A stretch of DNA of 64,000 nt from Baylisascaris procyonis (Eukaryota > Nematoda > Chromadorea > Rhabditida > Ascarididae), in the NCBI GenBank assembly GCA_037389465.1, contig JAZARR010000069.1:1111501-1175500 (forward strand). Reading direction: 5' to 3'. The first letter of the stretch is position 1. Every line of letters starts with the position of its first letter. The notes beneath the pieces are model-generated. The model ran no database searches, was not told the origin of the DNA, and worked only from the letters and a program-made list of their open reading frames with translations. Position numbers and translations under genes: made by a program. This document shows, one piece after another, positions 39,301 through 63,635 of this stretch.

Positions 39301-39568
39301 TTCATTTGAAAAGAGTTTATTTTAGGGGTCATGCAAAATGAGTGTAGTTGAGATAACAATATATCAAAAATCAATGTCAAAAACATTAAAAGTACCTACT
39401 TGAGATGAGACCTGAACGAACACTCTTCAGTAAATCATTATAGCAACATAAAATTAAGCAGTTAGACGATGCATCGCACACTGTGATTCGGAAAGCATCA
39501 CGTAAACTATTTCTTTTGCAACAGCACATAAACCAACCGCTCAAGCAAAAGCATACATCTACTGCGTT

Positions 39569-39574
39569 TTTATT
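39569..39574 (-). terminator. Polyadenylation signal of the minus-strand gene
   Basis: AATAAA on the minus strand, about 100 bases beyond the TAG at 39672, a normal 3' UTR length for a nematode gene. Confidence 0.45.
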
Positions 39575-39671
39575 TAAAGGAAGGAAGGGAAAGGAGTTGC
39601 CTCCAACGTCTTCTGCGCATGCCGTTTTGCGTACATACCTGCTTGTATCCTTATTAATTTTTAAAGGTACT

Positions 39672-39739
39672 CTATAAGCGATCAGCCGCTGCTGAAGCAT
39701 TCATATCTTCCTTCAGCTTTTCATGCTTCCGCTTCTTCA
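39672..39739 (-). CDS. Unknown minus-strand gene, terminal exon
   Basis: After acceptor CACTTTTTTCAAG it encodes KKRKHEKLKEDMNASAAADRL and TAG. The basic/acidic tail may be a nuclear localisation element, which is inference. AATAAA follows about 100 bases downstream. Confidence 0.5.
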
Positions 39740-42700
39740 CTTGAAAAAAGTGACAAGTGGATAATGAAGCTCCTATTTGAAAACCCTAGTGGTTTCCATC
39801 TGCTTTCAGATTGTCTGCCATCGCCAGTTGCACTGTAAGACTTATGCAGCTCAGACTTTTCGGAAGTTGCATATCAGATCGCGTTATTCTCCCCATCTCT
39901 TCGAAATCATCTATCACATGCTAAAGCAACTTAAAAATAACACCACCTGCTTCAGATCTGCCATTCGTTTCTAAAAGCGCAAACCATATTTGTGCTCGAT
40001 TCATCGACGCACGATCTGTTCAAATTTCTCAAATAACTCCTTTTAACTATACATGTATCCCGATGTCTACATAATTTCTTTCGAACCCAAGTATATATTT
40101 TTGAGATATTCATCTCCAGTGTCATGGATCGTTATCTCAATACCCGAATCCTTTGTACACCTTCCGCTCCAGATGTTGACAATGGATGACGCCCATACCG
40201 GTGCTCTCATGTCTGCCATTAATGGTCGTTCGGACAGAGAGCAAAATCCATCTCGAGGGTTTGAAAGAACGAATCGTGGATTCGAAACAGCTGCATACTC
40301 GCTAAACTCTTGGCCAATGAAGAAGCTTAGAGAGGCATTCTGGAGCATAATCAGCTTTACAAGAGCCTGAATGCGGTGTTTCTTGTCTGCGCAATCCCGT
40401 GCTCTCCAATTTAACTTTCTTCATGACTTTTCAAGAATTCTTGGCAATGCACAGCACTTTACCTGGCGTTTTCGAAAGAATGCTCGGCCAACTTTGCATA
40501 ATCGTCTCATATCGCGCTTTCAGATGTTTGACAGCAACTGTGAACTTCAGCCTGAATCGTTTTGTGAAACTGCCAAACTGGGGTTGGATAGGCTACAACT
40601 TCAACTCTGTTATTGCATAGTTTAAGGTCACTCACATAAATGCCATTTGTCGCACTTCATCAGATGCAATCACTTCCGTTCATTTGTTGTACATCTGCAA
40701 CTTTAAAAGTCTTAGTTTTCTAGAAGTTTCATGACCAACAAACAGTAGTTCGAAACAGAATTCATTCAATTCATAAAATACAACGACCGAGCGAATATAT
40801 TACTCTCCATTTAGGTCACGCATTCCTGAGAAATATACACAATGTCTAACGATTTTAACGATGAACATACGAATATTTCAAAAATTTTATTGCCGACTTT
40901 CCATATCTAAGCTTCTCTCCACTATGCTGACTCGCATAAAGAAGGACGGAACACAAACGAAAAGATAAAAAAAGGACTGCTTTAAAACAAGGCAATTTTA
41001 AATTGTGGAAGTGCAGTAGCATCACACAATTCTGAATTCAGAAAAAGCGAAGTACATTCTGAGTATAATTATGGTCGGAAATTGGCATGATATACTTGTA
41101 CTTTTCTCAAAAAATTGAAACATTACCATGCTCGTACTACTCTCTAGAAATCAGAATGTGCTCTGCTTATACTGCACTTTAGAATTCAGATTTAGTACAT
41201 CCTTCTGCTACACTTGGTATAGTTATAAGTGCAGCAATGAAAAGTATTGTACTTTTAATATGAGGACATCACTGCTGACACCTGAGGAAGAGACAATGCA
41301 GCAACGATCGATCATGTTTTCCAGCGTCGAGGTTCATATAGGGGTAGTCTACATCATAGCCGGCAATACAACGAATAAAGAAACCTTCGAACAGCTCGAC
41401 GCTCACTACTAAGGAAGTTTTCGGTATGAGTCTGCTCGAAGAGAAAAAGCGTCATTAAATAAAAGTTATTTTGGGAAGTGTTCATAATGTTACATGAGCT
41501 CTGAAGTGTGCTAGACTTTTGAGAGATTCTTCACGTTTTAAGAGTGCTTTCTTATCTGAAGCACCTATCTGACTACTTCTATGAGTCAAGAAAGTCTGGT
41601 TCGAAAACTAGCTGTGTCATTAACAAGTAGCCTTTTATTGGACAATCTACACTACCGAAGCATATCTTCTAGGAGATGGCCGATAGAGTCAATCTGAGAG
41701 GAAGAGCTTCACAGATCTCTCGCACCAACCACTCATCGGTTCAGATATTGGCGAAGACGCATAGCAGCATGAGTGCGTTCGCCAGTCAAAACAAATATTC
41801 GCTGTAATTATGCCTGCTCCAAGATGAACAAGATGGATCCATCCTCGGCCAGAATGTATCTAGACAAGTAACGAATTAACGAACCCTGCATGTATGTAGT
41901 GCCGTGCAATAAGCTAGCTTTTTCCAGTTTATGTTTGAATTTACCAAGTACAGTCGCCAAATTTCCAAAACAACACGTATCAACTATTTCTCTGCAATAG
42001 TGAAGCTAAGGAAGACATGATGTGACCGTAATCATAAATGAATATGTAAATGCGGTTGAAATTGTTGCTAAGCCCAAATTCTGCTTTCATCTGATATCGT
42101 TGCTGCCAAGACCTTCTGTTTCACATCCGCTTACCAAATCACTGGTACTTGCTTTGCTAATTCTGAGGAAATTCTTTAAGTGATTTCTAAGTTACGTATG
42201 ATAAATCATGCAACCATAATAGCCGATAATCTAAACTTTGTTTTTCTCATAATAAAACTCTGATCATATCATTTCATTAACTTCAAAATTTCTCCCGAAA
42301 CACTGCTGTTGTTATTAGCCACGTCCAAGATCTTCTCCGTGAAAACAAAACTTTTGAGCTATTTGTTTGATGAACGAAATTCGATTCGTTCTCAATTTTT
42401 CTATAGCACAGTACTTTCCAACCAGTAATGAAGCAAACAACCGTTTCAAATTTGAAACTTCCCTTGTGAAATGTAGAAAAAGGAATAAAAGAAGGTTTCG
42501 AAATGCAATTACGAAGAAGTTAACACTATAAAACATAAGTGAGATTAATCCGGAATAAATCCGTCCACCACAGAATTTTTCAAAAGGTTTTTTAAAGGAA
42601 AAAACAAATGTATATGTGGACTTCAACAAATTTATGATCGCTTTCTAGAATTTGTTGTCGAGGCATATGCATCGAACCAAAGGACGGCCAAGACGGTGCC

Positions 42701-45135
42701 GTGACCACCATACCTTCAGCGCTTGGCTGCAAAAAAAAACACCTTTCCTAGGCTTGACTGGTATAAGCTAAGTGGGTTGGCGACATACAATTATTTTTCT
42801 CAGCACTGCCCAATTCGTTGCACTAAATTTTCTATGTAGTGCGAGAGACGTGTGATGTGTTACAGGAATGCCAAAGATATGATATGTTGTCCCAGCTGAA
42901 GGAAATGCATAAGAAGCAACGAAATAATGGATTTCTTTTTTCGAGATCCGCCTCAGTAATGATAGGAAGAAGAAGGTTACGCATTGCAGAATGGTGCGAG
43001 GTGGATATGAGGTGCCGTTCACGATCACATAAAAACGTGAAGTTGCGGCATGATGAACCAACTTCGAAGAACGCAGACATGCGGTCTGATATATGTTGAT
43101 TAATACAGCGATATGGAAAGAGCAAAGAAATGCGCACAGCAAGATTGTTTCTTTATTCGCTTTCGCTCTTTGTGATGTCTCTCATTTAACCATGCTGAAG
43201 CAAAATTTCTGTAATTGTTCGTTGTGCACATAAGCGTGACTATTAAGCTCAGCAATAAACGTCGCACGATGTTTTCGTGTTCTCTCTCTTGAATTGCTTT
43301 TGTGCAGCACCGTTATACACAACGTCTTCTTGCTTTGTTATATTGCGATAGAGTGTTACTAATCCATTCAGGGAACCTGAGGTCATCGATCCCGCAAATA
43401 TCGCTAACTAGGTTAACTAGGCTTGATGAATTTCGCTCATCTAGATTATTCGGCCATCTCAGCAATATCGTCAAATCTTTGCCAGCTATGAGACAATCGT
43501 TGATATAGACAATGGATATTGCAATGTAGTCAACTTCTTTCTAATGAAGTGTCTAACTGGTTAGATATGGGAACACTAATGGAACATGAGTACGAAAATG
43601 TCGCCAAAGATGTTGAATATTCGTGCGTTATGAGCCTGAGCTTTCTTGTTGTTTTTTTTTTTTTTTGAGGCATTGTTTCCCCGCTCATTTCAAACTGCAT
43701 TTTGGGATGAGTAAGCTTGCTCCTTATTTACTTGTTACTCTTCTAGATCTGTTTGACTGCATCTGTGGCCGTCTGAGATTGCGTATTATTTAATCGGTTC
43801 GTTGCTCTGTTACTATACTTTTGTATTAAATAGACTATACACGTGTTGAATATGTTTGTCTGACACTACCTGGTATTTTTCATCACACAGAAATTGATGC
43901 ACTAAACAACTCATGGCCTCTCCACTCTATATTTCTTTATGACTTTGTTTTCTAAGGTTGCCATCTATCTGTTCCTCCAAGGAAAGTCCTTTTCTTCTTC
44001 GACTCTAATCAATACTATTTTCGGCGATGATCGCTATATTGTTGTCGATTTAATTTTAGTTACTTCAGCGCCAGACGTTCTGAACTATTATTCATCCGGT
44101 GTTGTCTCTGGAATTACATGGAGTGTGACCGTGCTGATCAAACAAAGTTCTATGCTATTTTTATGGTGAACATTTTTTAATACAATTTTTGGTAGAAACA
44201 GGAAGCTTTTCGGTCTTTACCAAAAAAAAAATCGTTGGTCACTTTTTCCGATTGCAACCGAAAATGTGTTTTTACCGAATGCCATCGACCGGTGAGCGGC
44301 AGGCATTTCTGAAATGCATTCATTTCAGTCAACTTTCCCTTGCAAGCCGAACACCCTTAGTCAGTTATTGGCCGAATGAAATTTTGGTCGATTAGCATCA
44401 CTACAATGAAGGTGATCCAACAAATCTTTACAATAGCACAATAAGTTTAAACATTCATGCCATTTTCCATTAATTTTATAAATCATTCGATAAACAACTT
44501 CATTTACAAACAAATGAAAACACATAAAATACTCGAGATTGGTAAAATATATTCACTGGATGAAGCAATAAACTTCCTTTAGTCCCGAATTTTGCGCGTA
44601 TATGAACGTTGTGATTGTCAGAAGTGCGTTTGCATTTACTGATAGGATGAAAATGTTTAGTCACCTTTCTGCATTGCTAGCTCCGAAAGCAGTTAAGGGC
44701 CATGTGAACCTTGTAAGCACTTCCGCAATTTCCTCAGGTTGAAATAACATTGCTTATTTCCCATAGCATCTATTTCTAAGTACTTGGGTAATCGAGTTAC
44801 GTGGGTAATGTTTTTATTAATTTGTAACAAAAGTATTCAACAACAACAAGCTAATGTCAAACCAGGAATCAACCCCCAAATACCGTTCTACTTTGATGCC
44901 TCGATAACAAACCCCCACCGCACACCTTGTTACCTGCACGAATTTATGCTCTCTCATCTGTGTCACGCTGAAACATAACTCGTTCTTGGCCTTCTTCCAA
45001 CGAAAAAAAAAACACCCAATGACCGAACCATTTCGCTGGTCAATGCCAGTTGTCACCTGCAATCCCCACCGCACGATGTTTGAAATCAGCAAGCTTTGAA
45101 AGCTATTTTCACCCGTTTGCGCCAAATGGGAGCAA
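39672..45135 (-). CDS. Multi-exon gene of unknown family (partial model)
   Basis: Exons placed, 5' to 3' on the minus strand: 45135-45057, 44993-44934, 44732-44665, 44308-44276, 43061-42789, 42726-42622, 41408-41282, 40672-40636, 40551-40463, 40308-40087, 39910-39842, 39739-39672. The first four join in phase, as do exons 5-6 and the last five. Joins 4-5, 6-7 and 7-8 are unresolved; further coding-like pieces lie near 44.0-44.1, 42.4 and 41.74-41.80 kb. The encoded sequence is mixed and globular-looking, with no signal peptide or membrane segment seen in the placed parts, and ends in a charged tail with KKRKHEKLKED. I recognise no domain. The true start is unknown: an ATG at 45456 opens a coding-like frame but no good donor joins it in phase to 45135. 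It converges on pygo and diverges from TMEM87. Confidence 0.6.
39842..39910 (-). CDS. Unknown minus-strand gene, penultimate exon
   Basis: It encodes DFEEMGRITRSDMQLPKS and ends at GCATAA|GTCTTA in phase 1. Other GT sites inside the frame are possible; this choice joins the last exon without a shift. Confidence 0.4.
40087..40308 (-). CDS. Unknown minus-strand gene, exon at 40.2 kb
   Basis: Seventy-three codons from acceptor TTGGCCAAG, including RPLMADMRAPVWASSIVNIW and IEITIHDTGDEY. The donor is taken as ACTTGG|GTTCGA in phase 1. If that weak donor is not used, the frame stops at 40067 (TAG), a possible alternative C-terminus. Confidence 0.55.
40463..40551 (-). CDS. Unknown minus-strand gene, exon at 40.5 kb
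   Basis: Bounded by AAACGATTCAG and ACGCCAG|GTAAAG. The open frame has one leading base, 29 codons and one trailing base, joining both neighbours in phase. It includes AVKHLKARYETIMQSWP. Confidence 0.55.
40636..40672 (-). CDS. Unknown minus-strand gene, small exon at 40.65 kb
   Basis: It encodes IASDEVRQMAF and ends at the consensus donor TTTAT|GTGAGT in phase 2, which the next exon requires. The acceptor (CGGAAG) is weak; a better-looking TTGCAG at about 40.7 kb leads to stops in all frames. Confidence 0.4.
41282..41408 (-). CDS. Unknown minus-strand gene, exon at 41.3 kb
   Basis: The acceptor is ACTTCCTTAG and the donor is TTCCTCAG|GTGTCA; phase 1 in, phase 2 out. It encodes VELFEGFFIRCIAGYDVDY and a further HDRSLLHCLFLR segment. 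Confidence 0.45.
42622..42726 (-). CDS. Unknown minus-strand gene, exon after the 62-bp intron
   Basis: Thirty-five codons in phase 0 follow a T9GCAG acceptor, including VVTAPSWPSFGSMHMP. The downstream donor is taken as GTTGAA|GTCCAC; an alternative donor, CTGAAG|GTATGG, would leave only 13 bases. Confidence 0.45.
42789..43061 (-). CDS. Unknown minus-strand gene, longest exon (91 codons)
   Basis: An open frame from an AAG acceptor near 43062 to the strong donor AAATAATT|GTATGT. It includes FYVIVNGTSYPPRT and SAGTTYHIFGIPVTHH. It is followed by a 62-bp intron ending in TTTTTTTTTGCAG, a typical small nematode intron. The upstream boundary is less sure because the frame stays open to about 43142. 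Confidence 0.5.
44276..44308 (-). CDS. Unknown minus-strand gene, 33-base exon
   Basis: A short exon between ATGCATTTCAG and ATTCG|GTAAAA. It enters and leaves in phase 2, agreeing with the exon before it. Its successor is not settled; an in-phase candidate starts near 44.07 kb. Confidence 0.4.
44665..44732 (-). CDS. Unknown minus-strand gene, exon at 44.7 kb
   Basis: It opens in phase 0 after TTTCAACCTGAG and ends in phase 2 at AGAAAG|GTGACT. It encodes EIAEVLTRFTWPLTAFG and a few more residues, with convincing codon use. Confidence 0.5.
44934..44993 (-). CDS. Unknown minus-strand gene, exon at 44.95 kb
   Basis: Twenty codons with donor GTGCAG|GTAACA, phase 0 on both sides. The acceptor AAG follows a run of T. 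The phase matches both neighbours. Confidence 0.5.
45057..45135 (-). CDS. Unknown minus-strand gene, exon at 45.1 kb
   Basis: The acceptor is GCATTTTTCCGTAG and the donor is TTGCAG|GTGACA. Only the frame with one leading base is open, giving 26 codons ending NIVRWGLQ. An upstream exon ending in phase 2 is therefore required. Confidence 0.5.
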
Positions 45136-45456
45136 CTACGGAAAAATGCAGCGACTAACTGATGGGCGTGTTATGTAGCACATTGAAACAGGGATGCCAT
45201 AAATCACTAGATGGGGTTTTATCGACATTGGTATGTGTATGTGGCGGAGGGGGGGAGGGCGGGAGGGGGAGGAGGGGAGGGAAATAGAGAACCGGACAGA
45301 GGAGAGGGGTTCGTAATTCGCCGGTACCAAGTGAAACGTTATTTTCTGAATTATTTTCAACATGGTCATCTCCAGATCAACATCTTTGATAGAGTGACTC
45401 ATGCAACCTACTCGTTGCTTCTTGTCCGATGAGTCCAACAAACGTTGGTGCAACAT

Positions 45457-47120
45457 TCAGCTTGCAATTGTGACGGCGATATGAGCAAAGACGCAGAGTG
45501 GGTGAACATGTCCATCAACCGTGGCAAATCAATGCGAATGCGCTGCGCTGACCAGGTGGAAACGTGGCATTGCAGCTTTCATTTTATTCGTCAGTTAGCT
45601 GTGGTTCTTCAAACTTCGGTGCATTTGCTGCAAAGCTTCGAGTTGTACTGACGAAGCTGATGCATTTTATTAAATAAGTGCATAGGTGAACGGATAGGTG
45701 TGCATGGGTGTCTCCATTCGGCGATCTCAGTTACGAGGCTTAAATGTTATCGTTGTATAGATTAAGACCTGGTTGGCGTCTCTCGATAAGTTAGCTGGCA
45801 ACCTTTTATTCGACTGCTCAAATACGTTCGAGTTCTTTCTTTGAATTCGGTGCGTCGAGCAAAAAACCTACATCGGGCAATGATTTCCCCGATTTTCGAT
45901 GCGGCTATTGAATTTCTTGAAATCTTGACATTGTAACTGGTAAATTTTTAAAATTCTTCCACAAATACCCTACCACAGCAGCTGGTAATAAAGCTGGAAT
46001 TCTTTTTTTCTGGAGAGAAGGGGATGGGGGAGGGCAAAAGTCAATCTTTCATGCTTAGTTATTGAACGGAGGAGCAAAAATGCCGTTGTAGAGGGTAGAT
46101 ACTACAGCTCTGATAAAATTTGACCGTATTCTTTCAATGTAGAAACTGGAGAATAAGCCATGAAATCGAAAGAAATCGGAGCCCAGATTGGATCCGGATT
46201 TTCACCGGGGATTTAAAATGGCAACATTGGGCGCGCCAAATTCAAATTCAGCGTTGAACTTAATTTCCACCGACGAAATAGCATGAATTGCCAGCTACAG
46301 GTATTTGAGAGGAGAGATGAACTTCTCAATCAGCTGAGCTGGATGTCAAAATTCGTACTAGATTAAAGCGTTAGGTGGCAAATGCCATGCCATATTACTC
46401 GAGGATAAACATTTTTAATGGAATATTTCAGCTATGGAACCAACCAGTTTTCTAAAAAAAAAATGCATTCAGCTTTGGTGATGTTTGAGCACACGAGTGA
46501 TGGTACTTATGTATAATTGACCAGTGTAGAGTGCTTTCTACGATGGTTTTTGCTACTGAAGGTTGAATACATTGATCTTTATATTCGAATTTCGTACGTT
46601 GGGTGTGTGAATACTTCTCTTATTTCGATGCTGGCCTATAAAATTAGGCAGTGATGCAGCAGATTCATACAATAACGTAGCAGATTGGCGTCGAAAATTT
46701 GAGAGATTTGGCTTATTTTGTTTATAACATAAGGGTGACGTAAAACATCACAACGAAATTTTCTCGTAAATAACCGAGAGAAAACCTGATTCGCTTCAAT
46801 ATTGAATAAATGATGGATTTCGGGTGCTTTTTTTGAAAATAAAAGTCACCATGGCTGCAGATAACGAATGACATGAAAAACTGGATAGACACCTTAAGGG
46901 AGTAAAACTTTCATCATTACCGTTTACGTAGAAGCTCATGTCATGCCTTATGACAACGTCATATCTATCTGTTTGTGTATTTTCTTTTTTGTGTTTATAA
47001 CAATTTGCTGCACACTCACGCGCTTGGACGAGAGTACTTCCATGTTATTACATGCTTTTGGGTGCGTGTGAATCTGTCCAATGTATTTATGAGTGGGTAT
47101 TTACTCACCTAGGGGTATTT

Positions 47121-47175
<55 letters not shown>

Positions 47176-49029
47176 GTATATATATATATGGCGACTACGC
47201 CTGTTCTACGTTCAGGAATGAGTATGTGTCTGTGCAATATGTTTACGAATTGGCATTTAACCGCCTTCCGATATGTTAATGAGTGGATGTGTACCTGACC
47301 GGTAATTTGAAGCTGCAATTTGCACCATAGGATAGCCGCTGGAGGTGTGTGTTGTACGAGGTCTATATCATTAAAAGGTGCTATGAAATTGCCCACTAAT
47401 CATCGGTCGCAATCAGTAGAAATGAGAAAGCGTCGAGGCATTGCACTTGATGTGAGAAATTGATGTTGAATTGAACGATTCGATAAGATTGCAGCATTAA
47501 GAAATGTACATAATTCATTTACGATTAACGCTTGCGACGACTGTGTAGTACTTCTAAAAAAATGCAGACGAGATATTGCAACAGGATCTTCTCTCATTGT
47601 CTCCTTCTTGCAATGCTGCTGTGGTCTATTTTGATAAAGAAATAACCATTTCTGAAATTTTCATGTTTTCCAAGATGTGTTCTTGGCGAATGAGAGATCG
47701 TCAGTTACTATAGTGATTATTACGTTTCATTTAAATTGCGACCACTTATTAATGGGGAGGGTAAAAATGCGTCCATGGCAACGCGTGTAGTTGCGATCCT
47801 AATTTCACCAGACTTGTGAGGAACTATGGCCAAACCAGCCGCAAGTAGGGAAGGAAATAGCTGGATGAGGCCACATTTATCGTCGAAACCATGCTCACCG
47901 CATGTTACCTCGTTCAGTCGTTTTTTTCTTATATATGGGCGACGCATCAAAACAGAATTCCTTCGTTTTCATTATCACTTCCAGCCGGTCAATGCGATAT
48001 CTGGTAGTATTCTACACTGTTGCATACTCCACATCTTTCAGATTCGCGCTATCATAGAGTGCCGTTGACAATATGCGATTAAAGGTTTAGAGGAACGGCA
48101 AATTTTGTAGGTTCACACAAGAGCTCCGATCTTTTGCATTCCTGTCAGACTTGTGTGCGGGCGGAGGTTAAAGGTGTTCGACTTCAGTCGCTGAGCGCTT
48201 ATGGTTTCATTCCGCTTTTTACCATTCCCCATATACCACAAGTCTCATGGAGCTGAATAGGAATCCATGGAACTCTAAGAACCTGGCTTGATTAGGGAAA
48301 GTACAGCGCCTTTTGTGAAAATCATGAAAGCTTCTACAGAAAAGTGATTTCAAGAAATTCGTTGAGCAATTGGTTGAAATGCAACAGAGCCTCTTGAACC
48401 CCCCCTCCCCCCCCTTCCCCCGCACGCAGAAGAAGCAAACGGTTTGTGTTTACTTCTCCGATCTGCACATCTGATGTTGTGCATCTCTCGTCATTCTTCT
48501 CTCACTTTTAAGTGCTGTACTTAGCATGTGGATGTGACCCCTCCGTCCACTAACGGAACAAGTACCTTTAAGCTGACCCAGCAAGGTCTTCCTACTCGTG
48601 ACGAGATTGGAGATGGGCTATATGCAAGACATCATCCGCCTTTCTTACCTTCGCCGCATACCGGCCGTTTAAAGGTTGTGTAGGCGGGCCTCTCTGAACT
48701 ATCGGTTCAAACATTCTCCCGTCTTCGGCTTTTTTTCAAAACATAATGCATCCTAGGGTTCGCCAGAGTTCCCGGCTCCGATTATAACCTATTCTTGGGC
48801 AGCTATCCTGGAGGCGGCTGTTGCTGCCGTCACAGTAGATGCCGAGGTATGTTGATAAATATTGCAACATATATTTATGCGATGCTTCGACAGGGTCATT
48901 GATATACCTTGTTGATTTTGCCAATTTTTAAGCCTTTTTAAAAAGATACCTGGAAAGCGCGCAGCGTCTATTCAGTCGTCCTTTTGCTCATCTGTAGAAT
49001 GGGGTGATGTTATATGATCGTTATATATA
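45457..49029. other. Intergenic region upstream of TMEM87
   Basis: It separates the divergent minus-strand gene and TMEM87. It contains a TA array and a C-rich run at 48402-48421. No conserved promoter element was recognised. Confidence 0.5.
47125..47189. repeat. (TA)n microsatellite with TG interruptions
   Basis: About 65 bp of TA with two TATG breaks, in the intergenic stretch between the minus-strand gene and TMEM87. Confidence 0.96.
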
Positions 49030-49035
49030 TTTCAG
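49030..49035 (+). promoter_or_regulatory. Likely SL trans-splice acceptor at the TMEM87 start codon
   Basis: TTTCAG preceded by an AT-rich run abuts the ATG at 49036 with no spacer. In nematodes this is the usual look of a spliced-leader acceptor with a near-zero 5' UTR. A cis-spliced 5' UTR exon upstream cannot be excluded. Confidence 0.55.
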
Positions 49036-61511
<12,476 letters not shown>

Positions 61512-61928
61512 ATATCTCTGCATTCTGATCTTCTCTGATATCGTTTCTTCCGTCTCACTTCATCATCTATGAATTTGAGCGGTTGAAGAAGCGGTTTGTC
61601 TTCGTTCAAGACATTCGAAAATTTGAATCAGGTGATATTAACGTAGATGTTTGTCTATTTTGTATGTCAGCTAAAATGAAGGTAATTAAGGCGAACAATA
61701 TTAAAGGATATCGATTAAGTGTTAAGGGATTGAAGGATATCAATGAAATAAGAATTGGGCGAGCGTTTCAAGAGTGTTTACTTTCTGTGGCAATGGTTTT
61801 TCCTTTGTATTCATTGGATTGTTCAGAAAATTGCCAGCGTGTTTGATTTTTTATTTTCCGGTATTTTTTTCAAAATTCTTTGGTAGCTACTAATGAATGT
61901 TCTAAAATCAAGAAACTTGATGAGAAGC

Positions 61929-61934
61929 AATAAA
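61929..61934 (+). terminator. TMEM87 polyadenylation signal
   Basis: AATAAA lies about 420 bases after the TMEM87 stop codon and is the first canonical signal downstream. Confidence 0.5.
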
Positions 61935-62244
61935 ACTTCGAAAATTTGATGGGTTCTGAGTGTGTTATTCTTATTTCATTTTTTTTCTTTCATTTGATTT
62001 GAAGCGGTTTCGTTTCTTTTTTCGGCGGCGAGGTATCCTCGAAATCTGACTTAACTAGCGTTTTATTTATAATATTGAATATAACTTTGATTTATATACA
62101 AAACACGAATTTGAAATTGTCATGCGAAGAAAAAAAAAAAACACGTCGAGATTATCGCCATAGTTTTTTGTTTTAGCTAGAACGATATTCTTCGATATTT
62201 TTTAATTTATTTTTTTATTTATTTTTTTTTTTTTTTCACTGACA

Positions 62245-62301
62245 ATGGATCGGTTTCTGCTCGGTTCAACGTTGTTTCTGTTTTGCTTGTTGTTCGTCGC
62301 T
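62245..62301 (+). CDS. Possible signal-peptide exon of a further plus-strand gene
   Basis: ATG followed by MDRFLLGSTLFLFCLLFVA, a textbook signal peptide, ends at GTCGCT|GTATCT in phase 0; read through, the frame stops three codons later. A T-rich tract precedes it. No downstream exon could be joined in phase inside the window, so it may be chance. Confidence 0.2.
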
Positions 62302-63520
62302 GTATCTATATAATGTGGTTAATGGTGCCGTTGGAAACGTTTATCAAAGTTAGTGCGATTTGCGCTTCCTTCACAACGTTGTCCTATGAACAAAATTGTT
62401 TTGTTTTTTCTCGTGCATTTCGCATATTCGGACTCTACGATAAAGGTATTGATATCACTGAAAAGTGTCTAGCTCAATTTGTTTAGCTTTGCGGTTGTAT
62501 TTATTTGTGATGGTTGATGATATCTTTTTGGAGAAAATACGCTGAAGAATATGATTTATTGAAGCTATCCAGTTTATAAAATCGTTTCTATAATATTAAT
62601 TTTGTCGCAGGTTATTGCAATAAATGTTGATGCTTTTTTATTATTATATTTACATTTCATATTTCCTGTCCTTTTTTTTTCTGTTTTTTAAACGAGTTTG
62701 TTCAGTTATTTCCGCCTCATATAGAAATTGCATCATGACACGTCGTATTGGTTGGTTGATGAAGGCAGATACCTTGACGCAATACTGCGCCCATAATGCG
62801 ATAAGCTGTTTGACAAAAATATAGAAGAATTGTTGTATGATCGATCGTTTATTAAAAACATTATTAAATGATAACTGTATATGCAAATTTCAAATGATCT
62901 GCAGCACCGTGGTATTTCGTCTTCGTAGGTTAATTCATAAATGCCCTTTAATACGTCCCAAAAATTAAAATTTCTGGCTATGGTCATGAGGCTACTATTC
63001 TTAAAAGAGCTTGCGAAGTGAGTTTTTTGTTGACCGTTTTGTCCAACCCTTTCTCTTCAAAATTCTCCCAGTTTTTCAGTATTGTTCTAGTAACTATAGT
63101 TGAAAATGCCGGCCCCGCAGGGCGGAAGAAAGTAATTTTGGGGTTGTTACTGTTACAGTAGTCATGTTCACTCGAAACCTGAAACAGTTGTTTTCAAATT
63201 CTGAATGTGTTACCTGGATGAGTCGTTTAGTGGACACCTCTAATGCTTCGACCAAGCGACCACTCACTTCTACTAGTCGTGTGTTACAGGGCGGTGAAAC
63301 GTTATCCAAATTTCATCGACCCTCGTTTCAAAAAACTTCTGTTTTCGTTATGTGTAGAGCGGTGCTGCTCAGTCCTTCAGTTAGGATCTAAGTGAAAGTT
63401 CAATGGGAGCTTCCTGACGTTGGAGTAACGCTGCTTCGATAAAGAGCCTTTCGTACAATGACATTCTCATGCATAGCAACTGAAAGTGGTGAGGGAGAAG
63501 AAATAAGGACTATGTGGGAG

Positions 63521-63635
63521 CGTGCGTATATCATGTATCGTAGGACCTATATCGTGACAAATATCGTATATATGACATATATAGCGTATATCATATATCG
63601 TAACTTAAAAGCGACAAATATCGTATCGTGAACAG
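63521..63635. repeat. Degenerate ATATCGTA repeat cluster
   Basis: The word CGTATATCATRTATCGTA occurs twice and GACAAATATCGTA twice within about 115 bp, separated by TA-rich spacers. Confidence 0.7.

Larger units (their letters stand above)
34059..39568. other. Intergenic region between convergent genes
   Basis: It holds a poly-G tract and dispersed repeat copy 1. At 38.65-38.9 kb a Cys-rich stretch is open in several frames. Otherwise I see nothing interpretable. Confidence 0.5.

Noticed and set aside
40053..40370. Plus-strand 105-codon open frame
   Set aside because: It is the shadow of the minus-strand exon 40308-40087, which has matching splice phases.
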